A stretch of 64,000 bases of DNA from Gnetum montanum (taxonomy: Eukaryota; Streptophyta; Gnetopsida; Gnetales; Gnetaceae), in assembly GCA_015680685.1 (NCBI GenBank), contig MNCI01036774.1, positions 556,995-620,994 of the forward strand, written 5' to 3'. Shown here piece after piece: positions 45,492-57,465 of the stretch; position 1 is the stretch's first letter; each line of letters starts with the position of its first letter. Both the position numbers and the translations under genes were made by a program. The notes below the pieces were generated by a model. It was not told the origin of the DNA and searched no databases. It worked only from the letters and a program-made list of their open reading frames with translations.

Positions 45492-47450
45492 TCATGGGTT
45501 GAGTGCGTACACCCTAGACTCTTGTAGATGTGAGATTACTGGGCAACATCCCTTAGGATGGTCGTATTGGCATATCTCACATCCACTATCATTTTCCATG
45601 TTTGAATCCACAACCTCTTCTATGATGACCATTTTTCCCATACCCTTGTTACCTGCATTGTCTACTTCTCTCTTTTTCTTTTTGTCATGGTCACTACCTC
45701 GCTCCTTAGACTCCTCTACAATTTTAAGAACAATTTCAAACCTACTATCTAGGAAGTCCCACATTTGTTCTACCTTTGCTAATACTTTGGTTGTTAACTT
45801 TTGGAGCGGCAAAGTTTTCCTATTCACCATCTCTTTGAGTGGTGACTCTTCTTCCTCCTCATAGAATCTCACTCCCCTTTTTTGGAGGGAAGGATCTTGG
45901 TTGTACTCTTCTGCACTTTCTCTCTTTCCTAGCTCACCTTCTTCTTTGGCTACTTGCTCTAGCAATCTATGAATTTGATGAGACCTAAGCTCCGATAACC
46001 TCCCTTGGGCATACGTCCTAAGGGTTCTTCTTGTTTCATGCCTAAGTCCATCCACGAGATGGTGTAGTTGATCTCGCTGCGAATAACCATGGCCAGGGTA
46101 ACGATGTAACAGTGCATAATAGCGGCCCATGGTAGCATCCAAGGGTTCATGATTTCCTTGCTTCCATCCTTGGATTTTATTTCGTAGGTTAGACACTTGG
46201 GAGTACATTTGGTACTTATCATTAAATAGTTCTAACATTGTACTCCACCTCCGAATGGATTCTGGTTCTAAGGATCGGTACTAGCTTTCAGCTTCTTTCA
46301 CTAGTGTCCTTGGGAACAACTTCAGTTTTTGCCATTCATTTTCTATGTTTTGCAAGGCATATGCATCGTGGAATGCTTGTAAATGATTTTGAGGATCAGC
46401 ATTGTATCCCCCCTCAAATCGTGGGATTTTGTTCATGTATAACCTCTTGATCCTACTAGCCTTTTGGTGCCTTGTGGGAACTGTTACGACCTCCATTATA
46501 TCTAGCATGCTTCTAGTTGTGAGTAGGGGTTCTTCGTGATCATCTTGTTCATAGTATCTATGGTGTCTATGTGGTTGCCTACTCTCCCTTCTTCTATGCC
46601 TTGATTCCTTAGACTACCCTCGTCCTCATTCTCGACTATCTCGTCGATGTTTTTCACTCTGTTTTCCTTTATCCTCACGGTTGGTTTCCTTATGATTGTG
46701 TCTGAACACTGAAGGAGAGGGTAAATGTGATGATGAAGGTGAAGAAGAAGGAGAACCATCACCATGATGGGGTTTTCTACCTTCTCTTCGATGGTCTCAA
46801 CCACGATCGTGATCACGATTAGAATGTCCACCCTTATCGTGTGTTTATGTTCCTTCTTTGAACACTTCATATTCGTGGGTATTAGAACCAGGGTTGTGAA
46901 TAGTGGAGTGAAGGTTCTAATACACCACCTCCTGACCATTGTTAGGAGGAGGAACATCGTTTTGTGGAGAACTTGTTGACGTAGGTTCACCACCCTCAAT
47001 TTCACTCAAGACATGAGGAGTGTTATGGGGCCATTTACCCTTTGAGGATGTATGATATCTCTCCTATTGCAAGTTCCTTTGATGTTGCACTTCTGTGGGA
47101 TGGTAGTCCCTTGTGTCATGATTGCATGCAACATATTTCGCATACAAAATCGACATGCCTATTCGTGAGAGAGCACAAAGGAGCATGTTGGGGACTGATC
47201 GGTTTGGAGGCAACACTATGTTACCCTCCAAGTCTCTCCAATGCAGTTGTTCATCTTGGTGGAGAATAAAGGTGAAATCGGGTACATACTCATCGTGATG
47301 AGTATATACCACATGAAACTGTTGAGGAATTGGTGGATCTTGGTTACGTGTATTATGTTGCCGACTGTCTCTTGTGTTAGTCCTAGGTAGTGAAATGGTC
47401 TTATGCAAAGAAGAAGACATTTTTGTCTTATTCGGTGTGCGATGTACCAT
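45492..47450 (-). pseudogene. G1 gag
   Basis: ATG at 47450 opens 128 codons (RNQDPPIPQQFHVVYTHHDE, then VPDFTFILHQDEQLHWRDLE), then frame changes through a His/Arg-rich linker to the capsid-like core (MNKIPRFEGGYNADPQNHLQ; LELFNDKYQMYSQVSNLRNK; YYALLHRYPGHGYSQRDQLH). It ends in a knuckle CEICQYDHPKGC at about 45.55 kb with all four ligands (C-x2-C-x3-H-x3-C). The last 248 codons (46238-45492) are open. Confidence 0.85.
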
Positions 47451-47551
47451 TGTCTTATCTTTTTTTTTGATTAACCCTAAGGGTTCATTCTAGCATTCCA
47501 ATGATATGCGTGATTTCCTATGTTTTACGTAGTGCACAAACAACTAAGTCC

Positions 47552-47566
47552 TCAGCAACGGTGCCA
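47552..47566 (-). promoter_or_regulatory. G1 primer-binding site, tRNA-Asp type
   Basis: On the - strand TGGCACCGTTGCTGA lies one base past the 5' LTR. It resembles the 3' end complement of plant tRNA-Asp (TGGCGCCGTTGCCGG), used by Athila-type elements. G2 has TGGCGCCATTGTTGG at the same place. Confidence 0.85.
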
Positions 47567-47567
47567 A

Positions 47568-48348
47568 TGATGAGTGGCGAGGTACCCCTACACTCAACCA
47601 TATGAATACAAGTGTTTCGCGCAGGATCCAGTCGAACTCCAAGGGCTAAGTGCTTACGTGCCTTAATGGAACACTTAGGGTTAATCAATCGCTGTCTTTC
47701 CAAACTTACTTGTATTGTCACAGTTGTATGGTTAAGTAACCTTGAGGTATATGATTTTTTATAGCTTTTATCTTTTTAATGTCTTATGCTAATAAGGGAA
47801 GGTAAAGAGAACTAAGTGACTAACTTACATTAACTATTCACTAATTAAGTTCTAATTATTCCTAACACCAGTATCTGTTCCCACTTGTTGTACACACCCT
47901 GAACCAGTGCAACATTGATGGAATTACCAAACGCTAATCGTTACTGGGTTACCAAGCACTACACGCATGCTCGAAGTGATCATACTGAGTGTACTTAACT
48001 AAGAGGATCGAGGGTTGAGAGAGAGATTAATTAACTAGGAGAGCATTAAACATTAAATAATAATTAATTACTAATTAGCTTAATCTGTATGCTACAAGGT
48101 TTATCATAAAGTTCATCTTTATTACCGTACAAAAATGTGTGCTCAGGTACAAATTGCTTGAATAAAGATCCGTTCACTCTATGACTCCTATTGTGGGCAC
48201 ACAGGAATTATTCTAACTCTAGAATGGTAAAACTGCAAGAGTTTGGCTAAGGGTCTAAATCTAATTATCTAGAACTAAGGGCACCACCTCTTATTTATAG
48301 AAGATGAGGCAAGACGTGATATCATGTACGCGATATTGCGGCTCATCA
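47568..48348 (-). repeat. G1 5' LTR
   Basis: 781 bp. A TATA box (CTATAAATAAG on the - strand) lies at about 48291-48302, with a GATATC palindrome at 48318-48323 just upstream of it. Confidence 0.95.
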
Positions 48349-48950
48349 ATTGGGATGGTAACAACTATGATAGAAGTTAATGTGGTTACTACTCTAGCTT
48401 TTGGTAGTGGTGAAAACTCTTTGTTAATTAGAAGAGTTAGCTTCACCTTTATCATCTCATTCCATGAAGTTATTGGAGCTCTACTTAGTGTGTCTTTTAT
48501 ATAATTTGTGGTCCCTCTTCTTTGACAAAATATTTTAATTAATCATAGAAAGGGAAGTGTCTTTATACCTTCCTTGTTCTCATTGAATCTCTTTTCAATC
48601 TTCAAGACGATTAGTTGAGGGATTTTGATAGGAAACTCCCCACTTAGAGAGGTACATGCCCTAGTAAATAAAGATGTATATTTCATTAGTAATACCATGG
48701 GATTGATATGATACATAATAATTTTATAATACATCTTTTCTACCTACATCAAGACTTTATATTCTTTTTTTTTTCACATCATAGGATCTCTGTATCCATT
48801 CCTTCTTAATTTTAACATAAGACTTTATGGAGAACTTAATAGCTTGAGTTTCCACATTCAAAATCTCCAAGGCTTCTACAATGATATTGATGAAGTAAGA
48901 GACTATTATGTTCATAATCTTTACCATTGCATTCTTTTCACAGTTGTTCT
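48349..48950 (-). pseudogene. PMD/env-like ORF, copy A, right part
   Basis: Continues 38530-40244 across the G1 insertion; the ATTGG duplication is shared. It holds SGEFPIKIPQLIVLKIEKRF near 48580-48650, which loosely matches the FPxLIxxLC block of copies B and C. Stops and frameshifts throughout. It ends at the LTR at 49011. Confidence 0.45.
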
Positions 48951-49010
48951 CAAAGAGATATATTTTACCAAGATATCATTCTACATTTTTGGAGATGGTG
49001 GGTTAAAGAG

Positions 49011-49892
49011 TGATGAGTGGTTGGGTATTCCAACACTTAACCATACAAGTCATGAGTGTATATGTGCAACTTGATCATAATTCGTGGATGGCCAATGTGA
49101 GTACACTAGTAGTTGATGTTAAATTCTTGATCATTGTCTTCCCACTTAGAGTTGGTGAAGTGCAAGTTGTATGGTTTAACTCCTAATAAGGTGTATGAAA
49201 GCTAATGTTGAATGTCTCTTAATGTAACTAAGTGTAAACATGGTAAAAGTCATTATAAATTCTAAGTATAAGTACAAAGAAAATGTAGATCTATTCTAGC
49301 CTAGTGATGGTAGGTATTTGTGCTTGGTTTACTGCACATGTCCTAGGTTTATGCAACTGTTACTGGGGATTACCTAGTGAATTTACTATTGAGAAAATCA
49401 AGAGAAGTCACTACTAGGTTACCAAATAGTTACATGTTCCACTCGAAACTAGTCATACTTATTCCACCATACTAAGAGACATTGAAAAAGTAAAGTACTT
49501 GGAAAATCTAAATGACATAAGAAAAGTAAACATGTTGAAAAGTAAAATTAAGCTTAACTAAAAATGAGCTAAGTAAAATGCTACAATGGTAAGAAACAAT
49601 CTCGATCTTATTTTTGGTCATGAATTATGTCCAAGAACAATCCACTCAAATAAAGATTCTATACAATTGTTAAACATCATATTGTGGCCATTCGCTTTAT
49701 CACTAAGTCTAAGTTATGAAAAAAACTGCAAGAATCTAGCTTAGTGTTGGTGAAAGTGTTCATTTTAACATGATGGTCGGTTGGTATGTATAGACATGAC
49801 CATGACCTATTACATTTAGTCTATGATGATGTATGTAGAGTTACAATATCATAGATACAATATCATAGGATACACAATTAAAGGTTTTATCA
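49011..49892 (-). repeat. Older LTR of the G1/G2 family (element B, 3' LTR)
   Basis: Starts TGATGAGTGG, ends TTTTATCA, and is followed by TACCCCAATGATTTACTG, collinear with the G1 polypurine tract and next bases (TACCCCCATGACTGAATG). 882 bp, strongly diverged from the G1 LTRs but sharing its word order. Confidence 0.65.
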
Positions 49893-50179
49893 TACCCCAA
49901 TGATTTACTGAAAAATCGTCCTTGAGTTAAAACAAAAAGAGGATAGAGGTTCTTACAAAATTATGGGGTCATATATAGAATTTGACATGATGATTATATA
50001 CATGAATGACTCTCCTATGGATGCCACATTATGGTCTAAGTGGTGTTTATAAAATTATCATGCATTGCATGATTGATACATATGATAAAACAAGAAAAAA
50101 CAAAATAAGCTCAATGTAGCCTTCTAGTTCCAAGAAGCGGTGGCTCCTCCATTACCTTCTTTCCTTTATCATCAGGCTT

Positions 50180-52882
50180 CTAGAATTGGTATCTATTGAG
50201 TAGTGTTTTAAGCTTCTCCTCTTTAGATCTTGGATCATGTACCATCCAAGAAAATTTAACAATGTTTGTTGGAGTTAGTATTTTGCATGGGCATGACAAT
50301 TGTGGAATCATTTTGTTGGCCTTTACATACCAAGCCATGAACTACCTACTTTATGCTTCGAATACTCTGGCTATCTTTCTCAATTCCTAATAATCTACCA
50401 TTCTTCTAGCCAGATTTGTTGCTACATCTTTTTAATCCTAGTAGATAGCTTTGACCACTTGAAGATCAAAGTTTGCAATGTGCAATTTATGTTATGCATC
50501 TTTTTTATCTACAAACTTCCTTTCATATAGTGCATAAACTACGACTACTTGCTAATCTAGTTCTATTCTAGGCTTATTTGCTATCAACATGGCTAGATTA
50601 GCATAGCAGAGGTTTTCTAATCCCATGTACTCTATTAGATCCTCTATCTGTAGGCCTTTATTATTGATCTTAGGTTGATGTATGTGCATAAGACTATCCA
50701 AGATTGACTACCAATTAGGTATTTGTGTTGTGATTGAGCTGATGTTAGCTTTGGCCATTTGGATTTCCTTTTCATTGATTTATTTATATGGGCCAACTTG
50801 GTCTCTTAAGTCCTCTTTTGGCCATTCATGCTTTTTGGCCTCATTTTTCCATGCACTAAATTTGAATAGCTAACTTTTGTTGTATTGCATGAACTTCTTC
50901 CATTGATAAGGTCTTATTTTCTATGGCCAATTTTCTCAAGTCAAGGTTGACTGTAGCAAACTTCTTCCTTAGCTAATGAATTCTTTCTTCTAGTACATTC
51001 TTTTTCTTCTCAATATTGACTAATATTATGCTTTCAATAATAATTCTTTTATTTTCTTCTTCTAGTTTAGTCAAGGATTTAGCATGGGCATAGGTTTGTG
51101 CTTCCATCACTTAAGCATTCCTTGTTACCTTCTTCTTCTCCATCACCATTTGAATGTTTCTAGCTATTAATTGGCTTATCTGTTTGGTTCTAAATTATTC
51201 TAGCTAGTCTAACATAACGTTTCATGTATGGTCTTACCTCTTTGCTCTCAGTGTAGCTAATTCTGCTTGTAACCTCTACACTTCATTCTCTATGTACTTT
51301 GTGCTAGTTTCTACCATTACCAGCTTGCCCTTGGTTGAAATTAGTTCAAACTGTACTATAGTGATATCACTTGAAATATCGAAGAGATTCAACATCACTT
51401 GGCTAGTTTGCATCAATTGATCTAGGATGTCTTCATGATCTTGTGGAGGCATGGATATTCTAGCTATTGTTTCAAGATCTCTTATTCTAGTAATATATCC
51501 TAGTGGCATAATAGGAATGTTAAAAGACTTCTTGATATGGCCTATGATGACCTTAGCTACTTCTCCTACATCTTGGTGTTGCATAATCACCATGGTGGCT
51601 TCTTCTTCTATTTCTAGCATAATCTAGAAGGATGCAACATTTCTAGATATTTTTTGTGTCCCATCTTCATCTTCTCTTTCTTGCAATAAGATTTTACCAT
51701 TGACTAGTCCTGTTGATACTACAGGTGTACTTGGATTGTCTTGCACTCTACACATACTAGAGATCTTTTTATTCTTCTAGTTTATAGTTTCTAAAATTTA
51801 TTGAAAATGGTTCATAGAGGATCTGTAGTCCTACTATGCTAATGGAGCACTTGGCCTTGATCTATTAGTAGTTGGGGTTGATCCAATGGGTCTCGCTTGC
51901 ACTTTTCCCAAAGCTAGAACTTTTCTCGTTGGTGTAGATCTTACCACTTCCTCAGTGCCTACTAGTTTCTCTACTTGATTCTTCTTGGATGGCACAAATT
52001 TTGAAATTTCAGTAGAAGAAGCATTCTAGGCTTTGTAGAGAATATCATTTGTGTAGCCTAGAATTCTTGCTTGTCTACATAGTCTTTTGATAAGACAAGG
52101 AAATTGTAGGATGAGTTTCCCTACCTTCTTTTCTTCAAACCTTCTCTGGATCTCTAAGAATAATAAATGAGTAATGTTAGCCTAGAATTTTTCAATTATG
52201 ATAGCACTTCCTCTGGCATCATAGGTAGAAATTTTATTCAATATTTTGGTTGGAAAGAGATGATAGGTTCCAATTTTGAAATAAATTTTCTCTATAGTCG
52301 ACAATTCATTATATTCCTTCTCAATTGTTCCATAGGTCCATTATAGCCATAACTTCTATGCATCTATGTCAAAGCTTGTAGAGGTCTATGGAATGTTAGC
52401 TTAGGAAGATACAATGCATTGGCTATTGCCTCATCTGAATATGACACTATGATTCCTTCAATCTTAACATCATCTTATTTATTTTTCCAAAATTGATATG
52501 CTTCTTCCAAGTAGCATTCACCATTACATGAGAGTGTAGGCCATAGAGAGGATGCTTAGAGTTTTTCTTGAACATTAATAGGGAAATACTTAATGAATAG
52601 TCCAAGGTTTTATTCCGCTATGATTGTGGACATGAGAGATTTCTCTTAGATAGCTTAGAGGCACTCATTTGAAAGTGTGAGGTGTTTTCCTTCCTCTTTA
52701 GCAAGTGATGCATTAGCTTCAGCTTATGTGGATTGCCCTATTGTAGGTGTAGGCTGATGAATGTTATAAGGCTAGTCCTCTTGCTCTACTTGTGGAGTTT
52801 GCTCTCTAGTTTTTCCTCTTTCTTTGGGCCTCTTACCCATTTGTTGTGAGGGTTCTTTAGCTATGGGTTCTTTAGGAACCAT
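50180..52882 (-). pseudogene. PMD/env-like ORF, copy B
   Basis: ATG at 52882 opens MVPKEPIAKEPSQQMGKRPK; then, with stops, SYSDEAIANALYLPKLTFHR, EIQRRFEEKKVGKLILQFPC plus LIKRLCRQARI, and a helical tail including the open 114 codons at 51276-51620. Order and motifs match copy C (22.9-25.6 kb). It lies directly upstream (- strand) of the 3' LTR at 49011-49892, the env-like position in Athila elements. No pol was found to its right. Confidence 0.55.
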
Positions 52883-53117
52883 TTGAAATCACAAAGAATT
52901 AGTTAAAAATCATCCAAGGGTTTTAAATATGTTTCTAACAATTCATAATCCTCTCTAGGATTCTTGGGTTTGATCAAAATCTATCCTTGATACTACTTTT
53001 CAAACCTTATTAAGATTGTAGAGTTAGTAAAAGTTTGAAAGAAATCCCTAATAGTTGTATTTTCTAATGTGTTATGAACAAATTAGTCCTTTATGATCTC
53101 TCACAATTGTTAATCTC

Positions 53118-53574
53118 TTGTTGAAATGTGTTTGAATGGTTGTTTGAGAATAATTATTAAGTTCATTATCATTTATTTAGTCATTTAATTAAAAATGTAA
53201 TTAATTATTATTATTCTTACCCTTAATATGTTCTTCTAGGTGTTAGAAAAGTTTAGTATAAATAGCACAAATCCACAAACTACATGCAACACTCTCTCCC
53301 TCATGACTAAGTTTGTCACTCTATGAACAAGAGAATTCAAGAATCACATGAATTGAAGCTAGGGTGAGGAAGTTATGGACCTTGGAAGTTCAGGTGTTAG
53401 AGGATCAGAAAAATGGCATGAAGTTCCTGTGCTCAAAATGAGAACAAAGTCTATACGTGTGCAAGGATTCCACCCTTTGAGTGTGGATGTACTCAAGTTG
53501 GGGAACCATGTAAAATTTTGTGTAATTTTTCATTGGAGAACTTATTCAATCCTCCTTTTGAGTTCTTGATCCTC
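53118..53574 (+). repeat. Copia-like 5' LTR (tentative start)
   Basis: Contains TATAAATAGC at 53259-53268 and ends GATCCTCA two bases before the primer site. Its last ~140 bp match the end of the 3' LTR (57.47-57.61 kb). The left part does not match, so the start is a guess. Confidence 0.45.
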
Positions 53575-53575
53575 A

Positions 53576-53588
53576 AGTGGTATCGGAG
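53576..53588 (+). promoter_or_regulatory. Primer-binding site, initiator tRNA-Met
   Basis: GTGGTATCGGAGC matches the Copia primer site with one change. Confidence 0.8.
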
Positions 53589-53632
53589 CTCGATACTCCT
53601 GGTTTTGAGTGTAACAACTAAGGAGTGAACAA

Positions 53633-54940
53633 TGGAAGTAGGATCATACATCAGGTCACCAATGTGCAATGGGATCATCTTTACATGTTGGAAGATTCAA
53701 TGCAAAAATTCTTTAAGTATGTGAGGTAAATAGGTTTGGTATTCATCTTGGATGGATGCACTCAACTCATTAACATCATTTTGGGTAGAAAAGGTAAGAG
53801 TATAGGTAAGTAATCTAAACTTTAAATTTTGATACTTTTTCTATGGAATGCGAGATATGTGATGGAAGAAGCCATATGGCCTCCAAATGCTCTAGTGCTT
53901 AGAGCTTTAAGAGAAGGAGACTAGTGAAGAAAGGAGAAGAAGTAACATCCATACAAGCTAGGATGTTGGAGAGGAATCAACTCAAGAAGATAAAAAGGTA
54001 AAGAATATCTACACCAGCTAGGATGATGGAGATCAAAGTGAGGTGGAGGATGATGCAAAAGGTTCACATCTCATTTTTATCATTCTCATAGATGACAATG
54101 CTAGCCTCTCAGATGACGATCAATTTGAAAATGAGGAGGAGAGGTATGACCTATTGTGTAAGGAACTTCTATCTTTTCAAAGTCTATGTATAAAGTTGGA
54201 TAAGAAAATAAAAACCAAGGATCAAGACATTTCTTCATTAAATATAATTATTTTAGATCTCACAAAATAAATCTTAGACCTAAGGGCTAAAAATAAAAAG
54301 CTAACCCTATTTTATGAGTAGATTAAGAAAGAACTTGTAGATGCTAAACTTGTAAATGAGAGGTTGTTCAAAGGAAAAGAATTTCTTTGAATAGTTATTA
54401 GATAAGGAAGGAGTCCAAATGATAAAAATGAAGTAGGATGCTATCAACAATAAAAAGTGTTCACAACAAGCTCATCTGAACAAGAGACCACTTCAAAAGT
54501 TGAGGTAACTACTAACACTACAAGTAACCAAAGGGTAACTCTAAGGTTTGATCACTTCAACCACAATAGAAAGGTTAGATGTTATGATTGTAAAGGTTTG
54601 GGCATGAGCAATGGAATTGAAATTTAAAATATTATCACATGAATGTCTGGTCATATCATAAGACTCCTTAGTCTTACCCAAATGCACCTTGAAAGGAAAT
54701 CTTGTAGGGAAAAAAGGAATGGAGGGCAAATCAAAAAGGTAAAAAGAAAAGAAAAAAGGTGTGGAGAACCAAGAGAAAAGAAGGAAGTGAAAGAACTCTC
54801 AACAATTTTGTGAAAGGAAGCAAGAAATTAGAAATAAATGAAATTATTTTAAAAGGAGGAACTTCGAAAGAAGAACCTCAGTTCCAATCTCCTTAGACAT
54901 CTTGATCTCCATCAACAAGCAAGGTAAGTGATGGTAAGTA
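53633..54940 (+). pseudogene. Copia-like gag
   Basis: ATG at 53633. In shifting frames: a knuckle C-EI-C-DGRS-H-MASK-C at 53849-53890 with all ligands; an acidic stretch (LIDDNASLSDDDQFENEEER) and helical LLCKELLSFQSLCIKLDKKI, the usual order after the knuckle in plant Copia gag. A second partial Cys block (CYDCKGLGMSN) lies near 54573-54610, its His lost. Confidence 0.65.
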
Positions 54941-56208
54941 TAGTTATAATCATTATACCTTGAATTGATGAGATTAGCCTAGACTAGTTTATTTTTATGG
55001 TTGAATAGAAGCTTGCACTACTTTTAATGTTTTTATTGATAAATCATCTTTTGGACTACCATGGAATTGCTATGCCTTATCTTTTTGGTGATGTTTCAAA
55101 GAAGTAGAATATTGGGTGATTATAGAATCATGAAATATTTGTTTATTTGTCACTAATGGCATATTGGTTCAAAAGACAATTTACATGATTCTAAATGCTC
55201 AAACTTTGGACTTCAACCTTTTGGTTTTAAATACTCTTAGACATTAGCTAAAAGGGTTGGCTTAGTTATGTTTGGATTAGTTGTGGCTCATTAATTTTAA
55301 CTTTTTGGACAAATAAGGGAAATCTCTTAATGAAAATTGGTTTGTCATTATTAGCCTTATGAAATCAATGCTAAGAGATGAGTAATCTTTAACTGATTTT
55401 TCTTCCTTAGCTAAATGCTTGTATCTCTATGATAGTACTGCATACTATAAATATATCTTCTTTTGAGTACTTCAGCCCTCTATTATTAACATGAACTAAA
55501 CTAAAGTAAGAAGAATTCATAGTTCTATTAATGAATAATATTCCTTAAACTTTCCCAAGATACATGTGATTAATATGGATATATTAGAAATTTCCTTATT
55601 TGAACATTGATATATCCATTCTAAAATTTTGATGGTTATGAAAATATATTTCAATATTTTTCATAAGATATTTCTTTGATGACAACTATGCATGCTATGA
55701 TTTATCTTATTATTAGTTGTCTGGCTCCACTACTTTTTGATGATGTCTAAAAAGGGGAAGAATTTGCAATTTTATTTGAGAATTAATTGATTATGATTGA
55801 GCATTTCATTTCATTACGCATATTGTGCTATTATGAATATCATTTGTGATTGTGATGAAAATTGACCTATAATATGATTGCATATGAAGTGACTATGTTT
55901 TTATAAATTGAGCACCATAGGGATATGGTGGATATATTTGAATTAGTATCATGAGTAATATTGTTTTGATAATATTATGGATAAACTTGATGAAAATTGC
56001 TATGACTTTATGATATGGTATCAATGATTATCCTTTTGACATTATAATGGTAATAATAATTTTATTCCTAGGTTCTTTGTCATAAATGTTCTCATTTATA
56101 AATGTTCTTAATGAATTATAAGTAGAGTACTATAGTAAAGAAATATCATCTCTAGCTCAATGGATTTCTGGACCTACCAACCCATTTTCTTAAGTTTTGG
56201 AAATCATC
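54941..56208. other. AT-rich interior of the Copia-like element, no ORF
   Basis: No protease, integrase or RT motif in any frame. Confidence 0.5.
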
Positions 56209-56600
56209 AAAAAGGGGGAGATTATTGAACTTTTGGTATTTCAAAACCTTAAGGAAAATGGAGAACAAAGAATGTTTGTTGTAGATGATGTCTTTATAGG
56301 TCACAAACAAGAACTTCACATCATGGACAAGGACTCAATGGAATGAAATCTACAATGGGTTGTCAAAGCAAAGACTTCATAGGTAAGATGAGAGCATGGA
56401 CACATAAGGATGAAAATGAAAGCTACAAAAAAATTGAAGATTCTTAAAGGATTGGAAAGAAGCCAAATGAATAAGAGAAGACGTCAAAAACTAGAGCTCC
56501 AAGTTGAGGAGATGTCTCAATAAATAGTAGACATATTAGCTGAGAAGAATAGATTCATAGGAAGATGTCTTCAAAAAATAGGAGACGTTTCCTTTGGAAA

Positions 56601-56792
56601 GAAGACGTCTTCCTAGAGATGTCTCTTAAGAGATGTCCCATTCTCCAAGAAGATGTCTTCCTAGATATGTCTCTTAAGAGATGTCCCATTCTCCAAGAAG
56701 ATGTCTTCCTAGATATGTCTCTTAAGAGATGTCCCATTCTCCAAGAAGATGTCTTCCTAGAGATGTCTCTTAAAAGATGTTCCATTCTTTAA
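56601..56792. repeat. Four 48-bp tandem units
   Basis: Units begin GAAGAYGTCTTCCTAGA at 56601, 56649, 56697 and 56745. Each has TGTCTC, the palindrome TCTTAAGA (fourth copy altered) and AGATGTCCCATTCT. The period is a multiple of three, so both strands show an open 16-residue peptide repeat; this is a by-product, not evidence of coding. Confidence 0.95.
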
Positions 56793-57159
56793 GTAGACGT
56801 CTCTCCAAAATTGAGGTTGAACTCAAGTAGATGTCCCAACTTCAAAGGAGATGTTTACACTAGCCGTTAGATAGCCATTGCATGAATTTTAAGTGTTTTT
56901 GGAAAATTTGATGCTATAAGAAGACTACAAATTTTTTGGAATTGTGTAAGTATTGAAAACTTCAAAGCTCCTAATTTTCTATTCTATGTAATTGTATTTT
57001 GCTCTTCATTGTACTATCATTTACTTGGTTGTATGTTGAATTGAGCTTCAATGACAAGGACTTGTAATTTTAGTTACATTCTTTCATTATCTTTTTCCTT
57101 TTCTTGTTTCCCTATGGGGTTGATGTGCTTTTTGTAATAAGGCATTTGTATTCAGCTTG

Positions 57160-57465
57160 TCAGGATCCTATGGAATTGAGTGGTTTTGTAGCATCAAAAC
57201 ACTTCGAGCTCAATTTTGTAAAGGTTGTTGGATCCTTGAAATCACATTCTAAGTTTGATGGGACCTTGTAGGGTTGAGTGGTTTTGTAGTGATGAAATAC
57301 TCTGGAGTGGAGCTTAAAGCCTATATAGGGTGTAGTGCCCTTCAAACCACATTTTGAGCTTGTTGGAACCTTGCGGGGTTAAGATATTTCATAGCAATGA
57401 AACTCTTAGTAGTGAAGCTCAATTCTTGTAAAGGTTTTGGGTCCTCTAAACCACATTTTGGAAGA
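57160..57465. repeat. Three ~100-113-bp imperfect tandem units
   Basis: Each unit has GGGTTGAGTGGTTTTGTAG-like text, ATGAAAC-type text and AAACCACATTTTG. Copies are strongly diverged. Confidence 0.75.

Larger units (their letters stand above)
40245..48348 (-). mobile_element. Element G1: Athila-like Gypsy LTR retrotransposon, protease deleted
   Basis: Element of 8,104 bp with two ~781-bp LTRs (TGATGAG..CTCATCA), ATTGG target duplication, tRNA-Asp-type primer site, gag, then RT, RNase H and integrase, ~2 kb of non-coding DNA and a polypurine tract. RT before integrase is the Gypsy order. Gag style (TMGRYYALLHRYPGHG), primer type and the long 3' region fit the Athila lineage by family knowledge. 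Between the gag end (45492) and RT (45451) the protease and the start of RT are missing. LTRs differ at roughly 65-70 of 780 bases by eye, mostly transitions. Confidence 0.92.

Noticed and set aside
46502-47005. 167-codon open frame on the - strand and its twin at 59900-60340 on the + strand
   Set aside because: Both are off-frame readings of the gag linker; the true gag frame has His/Arg-rich repeats and is broken by stops.
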